In this document: positions 1-8,529 of the stretch, piece after piece
Layout of the letters: each line of letters starts with the position of its first letter
How positions within the stretch are numbered: the stretch's first letter is position 1
The notes under the pieces: model-generated
Databases searched by the model: none
Told to the model about the DNA's origin: nothing
What the model saw: only the letters and a program-made list of their open reading frames with translations
Made by a program: the position numbers and the translations under genes
DNA from: Falsiroseomonas sp051859025
Lineage (GTDB): Bacteria > Pseudomonadota > Alphaproteobacteria > Acetobacterales > Acetobacteraceae
Length of the DNA stretch: 64,000 nucleotides
Direction: 5' to 3'
Assembly (NCBI RefSeq): GCF_051859025.1
Contig: NZ_JBHYGL010000039.1
Location: forward strand, 62,001-126,000

Positions 1-41
1 AAGGTGACCAGGCTGAGGATGGGAAAGCCGGCGGCGTTCAT
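1..41 (-). CDS. nuoM: NADH-quinone oxidoreductase subunit M (5' end only)
   Basis: Only the first 13 codons are in the window (MNAAGFPILSLVT), followed by the window edge. The ATG at 41-39 overlaps the TGA of nuoL in an ATGA arrangement. NuoM is one of the antiporter-like membrane subunits of complex I and normally follows nuoL in alphaproteobacterial nuo operons. The call rests mainly on this position, because 13 residues of hydrophobic N-terminus are not diagnostic by themselves. Confidence 0.8.
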   Translation of the reverse strand, partial: MNAAGFPILSLVT

Positions 42-1954
42 CGGGGCATCCCGAGCAGGAGAAGGGATATGAAGGCCACGAGGCCGATGATCATCGTGAA
101 GGCGTAGTTGGCCACGCGCCCGGTCTGCAGCTTCACCGCACCCCGCGCCGCATCCACCGCCAGCGCCGCGGCGCCGTTCGGCATGCCGTCGATAAGCTTG
201 ACGTCACCCGTCTTCCAGAAAGCCTGCGCCAGCGCCCGGGTCGGCTTCACGAAGATCGCGTCATACAGCTCGTCGAAATACCACTTGTTGAGCAGGAAGC
301 GGTACAGCCCGCCGAAGCTCGCCGCCAACTTCCCGGGGATCCCCGGTGCGAACATGTACAGCACATAGGCCAGCGCGATGCCCGCCACGCCGGCGACCGT
401 CGGAGCCAGCGGCACCCAGGCCGGTACCTCATGCGCGTGGTGCAGCACGTGGTTGTCCGGGCCGGTGAAGATGGCGCCGTTCCAGAAGGCTTCCTGCAGG
501 TCGCCCACGAAGTAGTCGTAGAACACGTAGCCCGTGAAGACCGCGCCGACGCTCAGCACCAGCAGCGGCACCAGCATCACCAGCGGGCTTTCATGCACAT
601 GCTCCATCGTGTGGTGGTCCGCCCGAGGCGCGCCGTGGAAGGTCAGGATGAGCAGGCGCCAGGAATAGAAGGCCGTCAGGAAGGCGGCCAGCAGGCCGAG
701 CACGAAGGCATACATGCCCGGGCCACTATGCGCGGCGTAGGCAACCTCCAGCACCATGTCCTTGGAGTAGTAGCCGGCGAAGTACGGAACGCCCGCCAGA
801 GCCAGGCTGCCGATCCACATCACGGTGTAGGTGACCGGGATCTTCTTCCAGATCCCGCCCATCTTCCGGATGTCCTGTTCGTCCGACATCGCGTGGATGA
901 CGGAACCCGCGCCGAGGAACAGCAGTGCCTTGAAGAAGGCATGCGTGAACAGGTGGAAGACGGCCGCCTGGTACACGCCCACCCCGACCGCGAAGAACAT
1001 ATAGCCGAGCTGCGAGCAGGTCGAATACGCGATGATCCGCTTGATGTCGTTCTGCACGCAACCGATCGTCGCCGCGAAGATCGCGGTGGAGGCACCGACA
1101 ATCGTCACGATGGCCAGCGCCGTCGGCGCGTATTCCATCACCGGCGACATGCGCGCCATCAGGAATACGCCCGCCGTCACCATCGTCGCGGCATGGATCA
1201 GCGCGGAGACGGGCGTCGGCCCCTCCATCGCATCCGGCAGCCAGGTGTGCAGGCCGAGCTGCGCGGATTTCCCGCAGGCGCCGAGGAACAGCAGCACGCC
1301 GATGACTTCCAGCGCCGGCATGCCCAGGAAACGCTGCGACTGAGCCTGTTCCACGCTCGCGAAGATCGTGTCGAATTCGACGGACTGGAAGGTCCAGAAG
1401 GTCAGCGCCAGGCCGAGCATGAAGAACACGTCGCCCACGCGATTGACGATGAAGGCCTTCATCGCCGCGCGGTTCGCACTCTCCTTCTCGTACCAGTAGC
1501 CGATGAGGAGATAGCTCGCGAGGCCGACGCCTTCCCAGCCGAAGAACAGCTGGACCAGGTTATCCGCCGTCACCAGCATCAGCATCATGAAGGTGAAGAG
1601 GGACAGGTAGGCGAAGAAGCGCGGCGTCGTTGGGTCGTGGGACATGTAGCCCACGGAGTACAGGTGGATGAGCGTCGAGATGAAGGTGACCATCGCCACC
1701 ATCACCACGCTCAATGTGTCGTAGCGCAGAGCCCAGGAGACCTCGAAGCCGCCGACATCGATGAAGGTGAACAGCGGCGCCACGCCGGGCGCATGGCCCA
1801 GCGCCACCTGGATGAAGGCCGCGCTGCCGCAGGCCGCGGCGATGGCCATGCAGACCACCGTCGCCCATTGCGCCGCGCGGTCGCCGATCCAGCGGCCGAG
1901 GAACCCGGCGATGGTCGCGCCGAGCAGCGGGAAGAAGATCGCACCGACATACAT
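38..1954 (-). CDS. nuoL: NADH-quinone oxidoreductase subunit L
   Basis: Antiporter-like membrane subunit at the distal end of the complex I proton-pumping arm. The protein has 638 residues and is hydrophobic throughout, with many predicted membrane helices. The conserved FGWEGVGLASYLLIGYW segment carries the key Glu at residue 141. The half-channel segment KSAQLGLHTWLPDAMEGPTP (Lys229) is followed by His254 in ALIHAATMVTAG. The C-terminus contains the long lateral-helix region typical of NuoL. The gene starts 4 bp after the nuoK stop and overlaps nuoM. Length and motifs are normal for the family. Confidence 0.97.
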   Translation of the reverse strand: MYVGAIFFPLLGATIAGFLGRWIGDRAAQWATVVCMAIAAACGSAAFIQVALGHAPGVAPLFTFIDVGGFEVSWALRYDTLSVVMVAMVTFISTLIHLYSVGYMSHDPTTPRFFAYLSLFTFMMLMLVTADNLVQLFFGWEGVGLASYLLIGYWYEKESANRAAMKAFIVNRVGDVFFMLGLALTFWTFQSVEFDTIFASVEQAQSQRFLGMPALEVIGVLLFLGACGKSAQLGLHTWLPDAMEGPTPVSALIHAATMVTAGVFLMARMSPVMEYAPTALAIVTIVGASTAIFAATIGCVQNDIKRIIAYSTCSQLGYMFFAVGVGVYQAAVFHLFTHAFFKALLFLGAGSVIHAMSDEQDIRKMGGIWKKIPVTYTVMWIGSLALAGVPYFAGYYSKDMVLEVAYAAHSGPGMYAFVLGLLAAFLTAFYSWRLLILTFHGAPRADHHTMEHVHESPLVMLVPLLVLSVGAVFTGYVFYDYFVGDLQEAFWNGAIFTGPDNHVLHHAHEVPAWVPLAPTVAGVAGIALAYVLYMFAPGIPGKLAASFGGLYRFLLNKWYFDELYDAIFVKPTRALAQAFWKTGDVKLIDGMPNGAAALAVDAARGAVKLQTGRVANYAFTMIIGLVAFISLLLLGMPR

Positions 1955-1958
1955 CGGC

Positions 1959-2270
1959 TCAGCCCTTCAGGGTGGAAACGTCTTCCACCTCGATCGTACC
2001 GCGGTTGCGGAAGTAGATGACCAGGATCGCCAGGCCGATCGCGGCCTCGGCCGCCGCCACGGTCAGGATCAGCATGGCGAAGATCTGCCCGGTCAGGTCA
2101 TTCAACTGCGCCGAGAAGGCGACCAGGTTGAGGTTCACCGACAGCAGGATCAATTCCACCGACATCAGGATGACGATGATGTTCTTGCGGTTCAGGAAGA
2201 TGCCGAGGATGCCCAGCACAAACAGGATCGCGCCCACCGTCAGGTAGTGCGCAAGGCCGACGGCCATCAT
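1959..2270 (-). CDS. nuoK: NADH-quinone oxidoreductase subunit K
   Basis: Small three-helix membrane subunit of complex I, 103 residues from the first of two consecutive ATG codons (102 from the second), which is the usual family length. The helix segment IVILMSVELILLSVNLNLVAF contains the conserved membrane glutamate. A longer upstream reading frame exists, but it lies antisense to nothing useful and in a different frame over nuoJ, so the start was placed at 2270, where ATG overlaps the nuoJ stop (TGATG). The overlap implies translational coupling. Confidence 0.95.
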   Translation of the reverse strand: MMAVGLAHYLTVGAILFVLGILGIFLNRKNIIVILMSVELILLSVNLNLVAFSAQLNDLTGQIFAMLILTVAAAEAAIGLAILVIYFRNRGTIEVEDVSTLKG

Positions 2271-2956
2271 CAGTGGTGCCCCCCACCATGCCCATGGTGA
2301 TCGACCTGCTTCGGAGCCTCCGGCGCCGCAACCGGCGGCCGCTCGATCCCGATCTCGCCAAGCCCCGCACCGCTGCGCACCTGGCGCAGATTGACGCTGC
2401 CCGTCCGCGCGACCTGGGCCGCGATATCCTGGCGCTTCGAATTCGGCCGCCCGCGCAGCGTCAGCACGATGGCACCGATCATGGCCACCAGCAGGATCAG
2501 CCCCGAAAGCTGGAACAGCCACACATGGTCCGTGTAGAGGATGCGGCCGATGGCGCGCGTGTTGTCCACGCCCTCCGGCGTCGGGTTCAGCCGCAGACCG
2601 CCGACATCATCGGCGAAGCGCCAGGTCGCGAAGACGAAGACCAGTTCCGCGAAGAGCACCAAACCCACCGCGCCACCGACCGGTGCGTATCGCTGGAAGC
2701 CTTCCCGCAGGGCGGAGAAGTCGACATCCAGCATCATCACGACGAAGAGGAACAGCACCGCGACCGCGCCGACATAGACGATGACCAGGATCATCGCCAG
2801 GAACTCGGCCCCGGCCAGCAGGAACAGCGCCGCCGCGTTGAAGAACGCCAGGATCAGGAACAGCACGCTGTGCACGGGGTTGCGGCTGGTCACGACCATG
2901 ACCGCGCTGGCGATCAGCACGGCCGCGAAGAGGTAGAAGGCGGCTGCGGCGATCAT
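2270..2956 (-). CDS. nuoJ: NADH-quinone oxidoreductase subunit J
   Basis: Membrane subunit of complex I with 228 residues. The N-terminal two thirds are hydrophobic and include the typical stretch NPVHSVLFLILAFFNAAALFLLAGAEFLAMILVIVYVGAVAVLFLFVVMML. The C-terminus is a soluble extension that ends in a Gly/His-rich tail (HHGHGGGHH). This makes the protein somewhat longer than the roughly 200 residues common in the family. A GGAGGGG ribosome-binding site precedes the ATG at a normal distance. Confidence 0.96.
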   Translation of the reverse strand: MIAAAAFYLFAAVLIASAVMVVTSRNPVHSVLFLILAFFNAAALFLLAGAEFLAMILVIVYVGAVAVLFLFVVMMLDVDFSALREGFQRYAPVGGAVGLVLFAELVFVFATWRFADDVGGLRLNPTPEGVDNTRAIGRILYTDHVWLFQLSGLILLVAMIGAIVLTLRGRPNSKRQDIAAQVARTGSVNLRQVRSGAGLGEIGIERPPVAAPEAPKQVDHHGHGGGHH

Positions 2957-3025
2957 CGCGCCCCTCCGGGATCGGTAGCATTCATCATCTGGTCCCCATC
3001 GTCCCCGAAATTCGGGGGGGTCGTC

Positions 3026-3514
3026 TCAGCGATACGGCGCGTCAAGTTCAAGCCGCGTCGCCAGCATCGCTTCCCAGCGATCGCCGTTGGCGAGCAGCTT
3101 GGCCTTGTCGTAGAGCAGCTCCTCGCGCGTCTCCGTCGCGAATTCGAGGTTGGGCCCCTCCACGATCGCATCGACCGGGCAGGCTTCCTCGCACATGCCG
3201 CAATAGATGCACTTGGTCATGTCGATGTCGTAGCGCGTGGTGCGGCGGCTGCCGTCGTCACGCGGCTCGGCCTCGATCGTGATCGCCTGGGCGGGGCAGA
3301 TCGCCTCGCACAGCTTGCAGGCGATGCAGCGTTCCTCGCCATTGGGGTAGCGGCGCAGCGCGTGCTCCCCCTTGAAGCGAGCGCTGAGCGGCGCACGTTC
3401 ATGGGGGTAGTTCAACGTCGCCTTCGGCTTGAAGAACTGCCCCAGCGTCAGCGCCATGCCGGAGACGATCTCGGTCAGCAGCAGGCTTCGGGCAACACGG
3501 TCGAGCATGGGCAT
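3026..3514 (-). CDS. nuoI: NADH-quinone oxidoreductase subunit I
   Basis: Ferredoxin-like subunit (162 residues) that carries Fe-S clusters N6a and N6b and passes electrons toward NuoB. Two complete 4Fe-4S motifs are visible: Cys63, Cys66, Cys69 with Cys73 in CIACKLCEAICP, and Cys102, Cys105, Cys108 with Cys112 in CIYCGMCEEACP. The start at 3514 is supported by an AGGAGAT ribosome-binding site. A second ATG two codons downstream is possible. About 69 bp separate it from nuoJ, the widest gap in this part of the operon. Confidence 0.97.
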   Translation of the reverse strand: MPMLDRVARSLLLTEIVSGMALTLGQFFKPKATLNYPHERAPLSARFKGEHALRRYPNGEERCIACKLCEAICPAQAITIEAEPRDDGSRRTTRYDIDMTKCIYCGMCEEACPVDAIVEGPNLEFATETREELLYDKAKLLANGDRWEAMLATRLELDAPYR

Positions 3515-3525
3515 GGTCTATCTCC

Positions 3526-4542
3526 TCACCCGACAGCCGGCAGCCAGCCGAACAGCTTCAGCGCCGCGGCGGTGAGCACGAGCCACACCAGGCTGAACGG
3601 CAGGAACACCTTCCAGCCGAGACGCATGAGCTGGTCGTAGCGGTAGCGCGGGAAGGTGGCGCGCACCCAGACGAAGACGAAGAGGCAGAAGCAGATCTTC
3701 AGGATGAACCACACCGGACCCGGGATCCAGGTGAAGGGCTCGATCGCCATCGGCGGCAGCCAGCCACCCAGGAACAGGATGGTGATGAGCGCGCTCATCA
3801 GGATCATGTTCGCGTATTCGCCAAGGAAGAACAGCGCAAAGCTCATTGAGCTGTATTCGACGAAGAAGCCCGCCACCAGTTCCGACTCACCCTCCGGCAG
3901 GTCGAAGGGCGCGCGGTTCGTCTCCGCCAGGGCGGAGATGAACATGATCACGAACATCGGGAAGAGCGGGATGATGAACCACATCGTGGACTGCGCCCGC
4001 ACGATCTCCGTCAGGTTCAACGACCCCACGCAGAGCAGCACCGTCACGATCACGAAGCCCATGGAGACTTCGTAGGACACCATCTGCGCGGCCGACCGCA
4101 GCGCGCCGAGGAAGGCGTATTTCGAATTGGACGCCCAGCCCGCGATGATGATGCCGTAAACGCCGAGCGAGGAGATGGCGAAGAGGTAGAGGATGCCGAC
4201 ATTGATGTCGGCGATCGCCCAGCCGTCATTCACCGGGATCACCGCCCAGGCCAGCATCGCCAGCATGAAGGTGATCATCGGCGCCATCAGGAACAGCGCG
4301 CGCGACGCGCCGGAAGGAATGATGGTCTCCTTCATCAGCATCTTCAGCGCATCGGCGAAGGGCTGCAGCAGGCCGAAGGGGCCGACCACATTCGGCCCGC
4401 GCCGCATCTGCATGGCGCCCAGGATCTTGCGCTCCGCCCAGGTCAGGTAGGCGACGCCGATCAGCAGCGGCACCAGCAGCGCCATCGCCTTCGCGACGGT
4501 CAGCGCGAGGATGCCGACAGGGGTAGCGAGAAAGGCTTCCAT
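3526..4542 (-). CDS. nuoH: NADH-quinone oxidoreductase subunit H
   Basis: Membrane subunit of complex I (338 residues) that forms the quinone-chamber entrance at the junction with the peripheral arm. It is highly hydrophobic. Conserved loops seen include TWAERKILGAMQMRRGPNVVGPFGLLQPFADALKMLMKE and the acidic cytoplasmic loop ALAETNRAPFDLPEGESELVAGFFVEYSSM. The gene starts 6 bp after the nuoG stop and ends 11 bp before nuoI. Length and motifs are standard. Confidence 0.97.
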   Translation of the reverse strand: MEAFLATPVGILALTVAKAMALLVPLLIGVAYLTWAERKILGAMQMRRGPNVVGPFGLLQPFADALKMLMKETIIPSGASRALFLMAPMITFMLAMLAWAVIPVNDGWAIADINVGILYLFAISSLGVYGIIIAGWASNSKYAFLGALRSAAQMVSYEVSMGFVIVTVLLCVGSLNLTEIVRAQSTMWFIIPLFPMFVIMFISALAETNRAPFDLPEGESELVAGFFVEYSSMSFALFFLGEYANMILMSALITILFLGGWLPPMAIEPFTWIPGPVWFILKICFCLFVFVWVRATFPRYRYDQLMRLGWKVFLPFSLVWLVLTAAALKLFGWLPAVG

Positions 4543-4548
4543 CGTCCC

Positions 4549-6603
4549 TTACTCCGCCGCAAGCGCCGGCGCGGGGCCGTAGGTGCGCGCGCATTCGGCC
4601 ATCACATCCGACGCGCGGGCGATGGCATCAGCCAGGTGGTACTGCGTGATGGCGGAGGCGAAGGGCGCATCGCCCAGCGCATTCGCATCGCCGGCCGGGC
4701 CAGACGTATCCGTGCAGAAGGACCGCGTGAAGCCCTCCGCCAGCCCCGGCGCCGCCGCGATCATCGCCGTGCGCAGCTGCGCCAGATCATCGAAGCCGAC
4801 CGTCACGCCGAGGCCCTGGGCAGCGGCGCGGATGATCCGCCAATCCTCCCGCGCCTCACCGGGTGCATGCAGCGCCGTGCGGCTGATTTGCGCGCGCCCC
4901 TCCGTGTTGAGATAGGTGCCGTCCTTCTCGGTATAGGCGGCACCGGGCAGGATCACGTCGGCGCGCGAGGCCGCGCGATCCCCATGGTGCCCCTGGTAGA
5001 TGACGAAGCTCTCCGGCGCGATCGCGGCAGGGTCGATCCCATCCGCGCCCAACAGCCACAGCACATCGACGCCGCCACTCAGCATGGCACCGAGGTCCTT
5101 GCCGCCCTGGCCGGGCAGGAAGCCCATCGCCAGCGGTGCAACCTGGCCACCGAAAAGATGCAGCAGGTTGAAGCCGTGCCAATCGTCGCGCAGCGCGTTG
5201 CAATCCCGCGCGATGGCCCAGGCCGCCGCCAGCACCGCCGCGCCATCCGGCCGCGCCAGCGCACCGCGCCCCAGCAGGATCATCGGCTTCTTCGCTTCCC
5301 GCAGCACCGTCATGAAGCGATGCGTGCCGGCCAGCATGGAGCGGAGCGTCGCCGGCCCTTCCCCCACGTGATCGTAGCTGTAGGTGAGATCGACACCCGC
5401 CGGCCCGACGACGCCAATGGGGAAGCGACCCGCCGACCAGCGCTTGCGGATACGCGCGTTGATGACGGGCGCCTCGGTCCGCGGATTGGCGCCGATGACC
5501 AGCAGCGCATCCGCTTCCTCGATCCCTGCGATCGTCGTGTTGAAGCGGTAGAAATCGGGCCGCGACGCATCGATCGCCGCGCCATCCTGCCGGCAATCCA
5601 GATTGGCCGAGCCCAGCCCCGCCATCAGCGCCTTTAGCGCGAAGGCGCTTTCGGCATCCACCAGGTCACCGGCCACCGCGCCGATCCGGTCGGGCGCCGT
5701 CGCCTTGATGCGCGCGGCAATCGCCGTGAAGGCTTCCGCCCAGCCCACCGGCTTCAGCTTGCCATCAACCCGCAGCCAGGGCCGGTCCAGCCGCTTCCGC
5801 TTGAGACCGTCGAAGGAGAAGCGGCCGCGATCGGCCATCCACTCCTCGTTCACATCCTCATTGATGCGCGGCAGGATGCGCAGCACTTCGGGGCCGCGCG
5901 TGTCGATGCGGATGTTGGTGCCCGTCGCATCCTGCACATCGATGCCATCGGTCTTCCGCAATTCCCACGGCCGAGACACGAAGGCGTAGGGCCGGCTGGT
6001 CAGCGCGCCGACGGGGCAGATGTCGATAAGGTTGCCGGAAAGCTCGCTGGTCAGCGCCTTCTCGACATAGGTGCCGATTTCCATGTTCTCGCCGCGATTG
6101 GTCCCGCCGAGTTCGGCGGTGCCGGCGACCTCGGCCGAGAAGCGAACGCAGCGCGTGCACTGGATGCAGCGCGTCATGATCGTCTTGATCAGCGGCCCGA
6201 TATTCTTGTCCTTCACTGACCGCTTGGCCTCGCGGTACCGGGACTTGTCCATGCCGTAGGACACGGACTGGTCCTGCAGGTCGCACTCGCCGCCCTGGTC
6301 GCAGATCGGGCAGTCCAGCGGGTGGTTGATCAGCAGGAATTCCATGACGCCGCGGCGCGCGTTGCGCACCACCGGACTGTCAGTCTTCACCACCATCCCG
6401 TCCGCGACCGGATAGGCGCAGGAGGCAACCGGCTTCGGCGCCTTCTCGACCTCCACCAGGCACATGCGGCAATTGCCCGCGACGCTCAGGCGTTCGTGGT
6501 AGCAGAAGCGCGGGATTTCCTTGCCTGCGGCCTCACACGCCTGAAGCACCGTGGCGCCGTTCGGAACCTCGACCTCGATCCCGTCGACCGTGACCTTCGC
6601 CAT
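4549..6603 (-). CDS. nuoG: NADH-quinone oxidoreductase subunit G
   Basis: Large Fe-S subunit of the NADH-oxidising arm, 684 residues from the ATG at 6603. The N-terminus is a 2Fe-2S ferredoxin domain (FCYHERLSVAGNCRMCLVEVE). It is followed by the His-Cys3 cluster region (LDCPICDQGGECDLQDQ) and a 4Fe-4S segment (CIQCTRCVRF). The remainder is the molybdopterin-oxidoreductase-like fold, which is catalytically silent in complex I. An in-frame extension upstream runs over nuoF and does not resemble the family, so it was left out. The gap to nuoF is 5 bp. Confidence 0.97.
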   Translation of the reverse strand: MAKVTVDGIEVEVPNGATVLQACEAAGKEIPRFCYHERLSVAGNCRMCLVEVEKAPKPVASCAYPVADGMVVKTDSPVVRNARRGVMEFLLINHPLDCPICDQGGECDLQDQSVSYGMDKSRYREAKRSVKDKNIGPLIKTIMTRCIQCTRCVRFSAEVAGTAELGGTNRGENMEIGTYVEKALTSELSGNLIDICPVGALTSRPYAFVSRPWELRKTDGIDVQDATGTNIRIDTRGPEVLRILPRINEDVNEEWMADRGRFSFDGLKRKRLDRPWLRVDGKLKPVGWAEAFTAIAARIKATAPDRIGAVAGDLVDAESAFALKALMAGLGSANLDCRQDGAAIDASRPDFYRFNTTIAGIEEADALLVIGANPRTEAPVINARIRKRWSAGRFPIGVVGPAGVDLTYSYDHVGEGPATLRSMLAGTHRFMTVLREAKKPMILLGRGALARPDGAAVLAAAWAIARDCNALRDDWHGFNLLHLFGGQVAPLAMGFLPGQGGKDLGAMLSGGVDVLWLLGADGIDPAAIAPESFVIYQGHHGDRAASRADVILPGAAYTEKDGTYLNTEGRAQISRTALHAPGEAREDWRIIRAAAQGLGVTVGFDDLAQLRTAMIAAAPGLAEGFTRSFCTDTSGPAGDANALGDAPFASAITQYHLADAIARASDVMAECARTYGPAPALAAE

Positions 6604-6608
6604 CGCCC

Positions 6609-7916
6609 TTACTCCGCCGCCAGCGGCATGGACGGCCGCGCGTGCTTCGCCTTGTAGTCGGCGATGCGCGCTTCCATCACCGGCCGGAAATGCCGGATCA
6701 GCCCCTGCACCGGCCACACGCCGCCATCGGCCAATGCGCAGATGGTGTGCCCCTCGATGCGCCGGGTCACTTCCTCCAGCACGTCGATCTCCTCGACATC
6801 CGCGCGGCCTTCGACCATGCGGTCCATCATGCGGCTGACCCAGCCCATGCCTTCGCGGCACGGCGTGCACTGGCCGCAGCTCTCATGCTTGTAGAAGCGC
6901 GACAGCCGCGCGATCGCGCGAACGATGTCCGTGGACTTGTCCATCACGATGACACCCGCGGTGCCGAGGCCCGATTTGTGCTCGCGCAGCGCATCGAAAT
7001 CCATCAGCACCGTGTCGCACACATCCTTCGGCAGCAGCGGCGTGGAGGACCCGCCCGGGATCACGCAGAGCAGATTGTCCCAGCCCCCGCGCACGCCGCC
7101 GGCATGTCGCTCGATGAGCTCCCGCATCGGGATGCTCATCTCCTCCTCCACATTGCAGGGCTTGTTCACATGCCCCTGGATGCAGAAGACCTTGGTGCCG
7201 CTGTTCTTCGGCCGCCCGAAGCCCGCGAACCAGGCCGCGCCGCGCCGCAGGATGGTCGGGACAACGGCGATGGTCTCGACATTGTTGACGGTGGTCGGGC
7301 AGCCGTAGAGGCCAACGGCGGCGGGAAACGGCGGCTTCAGCCGCGGCATTCCCTTCTTGCCTTCCAGGCTCTCGATCAGCGCGGTTTCCTCACCGCAGAT
7401 ATAGGCGCCGGCGCCACGGTGCACATACAGGTCGAAATCCCACCCGCTGCCGCAGGCGTTCTTGCCAATCAGCCCAGCGTCATAGGCTTCCTGGATCGCG
7501 GCCTCGAGCACCACGCTTTCGTTGTAGTACTCGCCGCGGATGTAGATGTAGCCGGCATGCGCGCCCATCGCGAAACCCGCGATCAGGCAGCCCTCGATCA
7601 GCGTCTGCGGATCGTGGCGGATGATGTCGCGATCCTTGCAGGTGCCAGGCTCGGATTCATCGGCATTGACCACCAGGTAGTGCGGCCGCTCGCTCGCCTG
7701 CTTCGGCATGAAGGACCACTTCATGCCGGTCGGGAAGCCCGCGCCGCCGCGGCCACGGAGGCCGGACGACTTCATCTCCTCGATGATCCAGTCGCGACCC
7801 TTCTCCAGGATGCCCTTGGTGCCGTCCCAGTTGCCGCGACGCTGCGCGGCGGCCAGGCGCCAATCCTGCATGCCGTAGAGGTTGGTGAAGATGCGGTCCT
7901 TGTCGGAAAGCGCCAT
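6609..7916 (-). CDS. nuoF: NADH-quinone oxidoreductase subunit F (NADH/FMN site)
   Basis: Subunit that binds NADH, FMN and the N3 4Fe-4S cluster (435 residues). The nucleotide/FMN-binding stretch GLRGRGGAGFPTGMKWSFMP lies near residues 53-72. The cluster motif SCGQCTPCREG is in the C-terminal third. It accepts hydride from NADH and hands electrons to NuoG and NuoE. It sits 4 bp downstream of nuoE. All expected key residues are present and the length is normal. Confidence 0.98.
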   Translation of the reverse strand: MALSDKDRIFTNLYGMQDWRLAAAQRRGNWDGTKGILEKGRDWIIEEMKSSGLRGRGGAGFPTGMKWSFMPKQASERPHYLVVNADESEPGTCKDRDIIRHDPQTLIEGCLIAGFAMGAHAGYIYIRGEYYNESVVLEAAIQEAYDAGLIGKNACGSGWDFDLYVHRGAGAYICGEETALIESLEGKKGMPRLKPPFPAAVGLYGCPTTVNNVETIAVVPTILRRGAAWFAGFGRPKNSGTKVFCIQGHVNKPCNVEEEMSIPMRELIERHAGGVRGGWDNLLCVIPGGSSTPLLPKDVCDTVLMDFDALREHKSGLGTAGVIVMDKSTDIVRAIARLSRFYKHESCGQCTPCREGMGWVSRMMDRMVEGRADVEEIDVLEEVTRRIEGHTICALADGGVWPVQGLIRHFRPVMEARIADYKAKHARPSMPLAAE

Positions 7917-7920
7917 GGCC

Positions 7921-8529
7921 CTATTCCCCCGCCACGTCCAGCAAGGTCAGCGGTCCGCCTTCTGGCGCGCTGGTCTGCCGACCGATGGTGCTGCCCGGCT
8001 TCGGCCGCTCACCCCGCTTCAGCGCCTCGATCAGCGCGACGGTGCGGTCGTAGTCCAGGTCCTCATAGTAGTCGTCATCCACCTGCAGCACCGGCGCATT
8101 CACGCAGGCGCCGAGACACTCGACCTCCGTCAGCGTGAACAGCCCGTCGCTGCTGGTCTGGCCGACCTTCACATGCGCCGCGTCGTGGCAGGCGCGCATC
8201 ACGTCGTCGCTGCCGCGCAGCATGCAGGGCGTGGTGCCGCACAACTGAAGGTGATGCTTCCCGATCGGCTTCATGTTGAACATGAAGTAGAAGGTCGCGA
8301 CCTCATACACACGGATCGGTGCGACGCCGAGGCGCTTCGCGATCTCATCCATCGCCACATTCGGCACCCAGGCGCTGCCCGTCGTGCGACCCATCTGCCG
8401 CTGCACCACGTAGAGCAGCGGAATGGTGGCGGAAGCCTTCTTCGCCTCCGGATACCGCGCGAGAACCTTGCTGATCTGCGCTTCGCTCTCGGCGTCGAAA
8501 GCGAAGTGTGTGGGCTGTTCGACGCTCAC
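7921..8529 (-). CDS. nuoE: NADH-quinone oxidoreductase subunit E
   Basis: Thioredoxin-fold 2Fe-2S subunit (cluster N1a) that partners NuoF, 202 residues. The four cluster cysteines are visible in LCGTTPCMLRG and in VECLGACVNAPVL. The start is assigned to a GTG at 8529, which overlaps the nuoD stop (GTGA). No ATG occurs between there and the conserved core, and the family usually starts at about this distance from VLARYPEAKKASA. The open frame continues upstream only across nuoD in another frame. Confidence 0.94.
   Translation of the reverse strand: MSVEQPTHFAFDAESEAQISKVLARYPEAKKASATIPLLYVVQRQMGRTTGSAWVPNVAMDEIAKRLGVAPIRVYEVATFYFMFNMKPIGKHHLQLCGTTPCMLRGSDDVMRACHDAAHVKVGQTSSDGLFTLTEVECLGACVNAPVLQVDDDYYEDLDYDRTVALIEALKRGERPKPGSTIGRQTSAPEGGPLTLLDVAGE

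Noticed and set aside
431..2020. Long plus-strand open frame opposite nuoL (529 codons, rich in Arg, His and Gln)
   Set aside because: It is antisense to nuoL, and its composition is the usual shadow of a GC-rich gene read backwards. No domain is visible.
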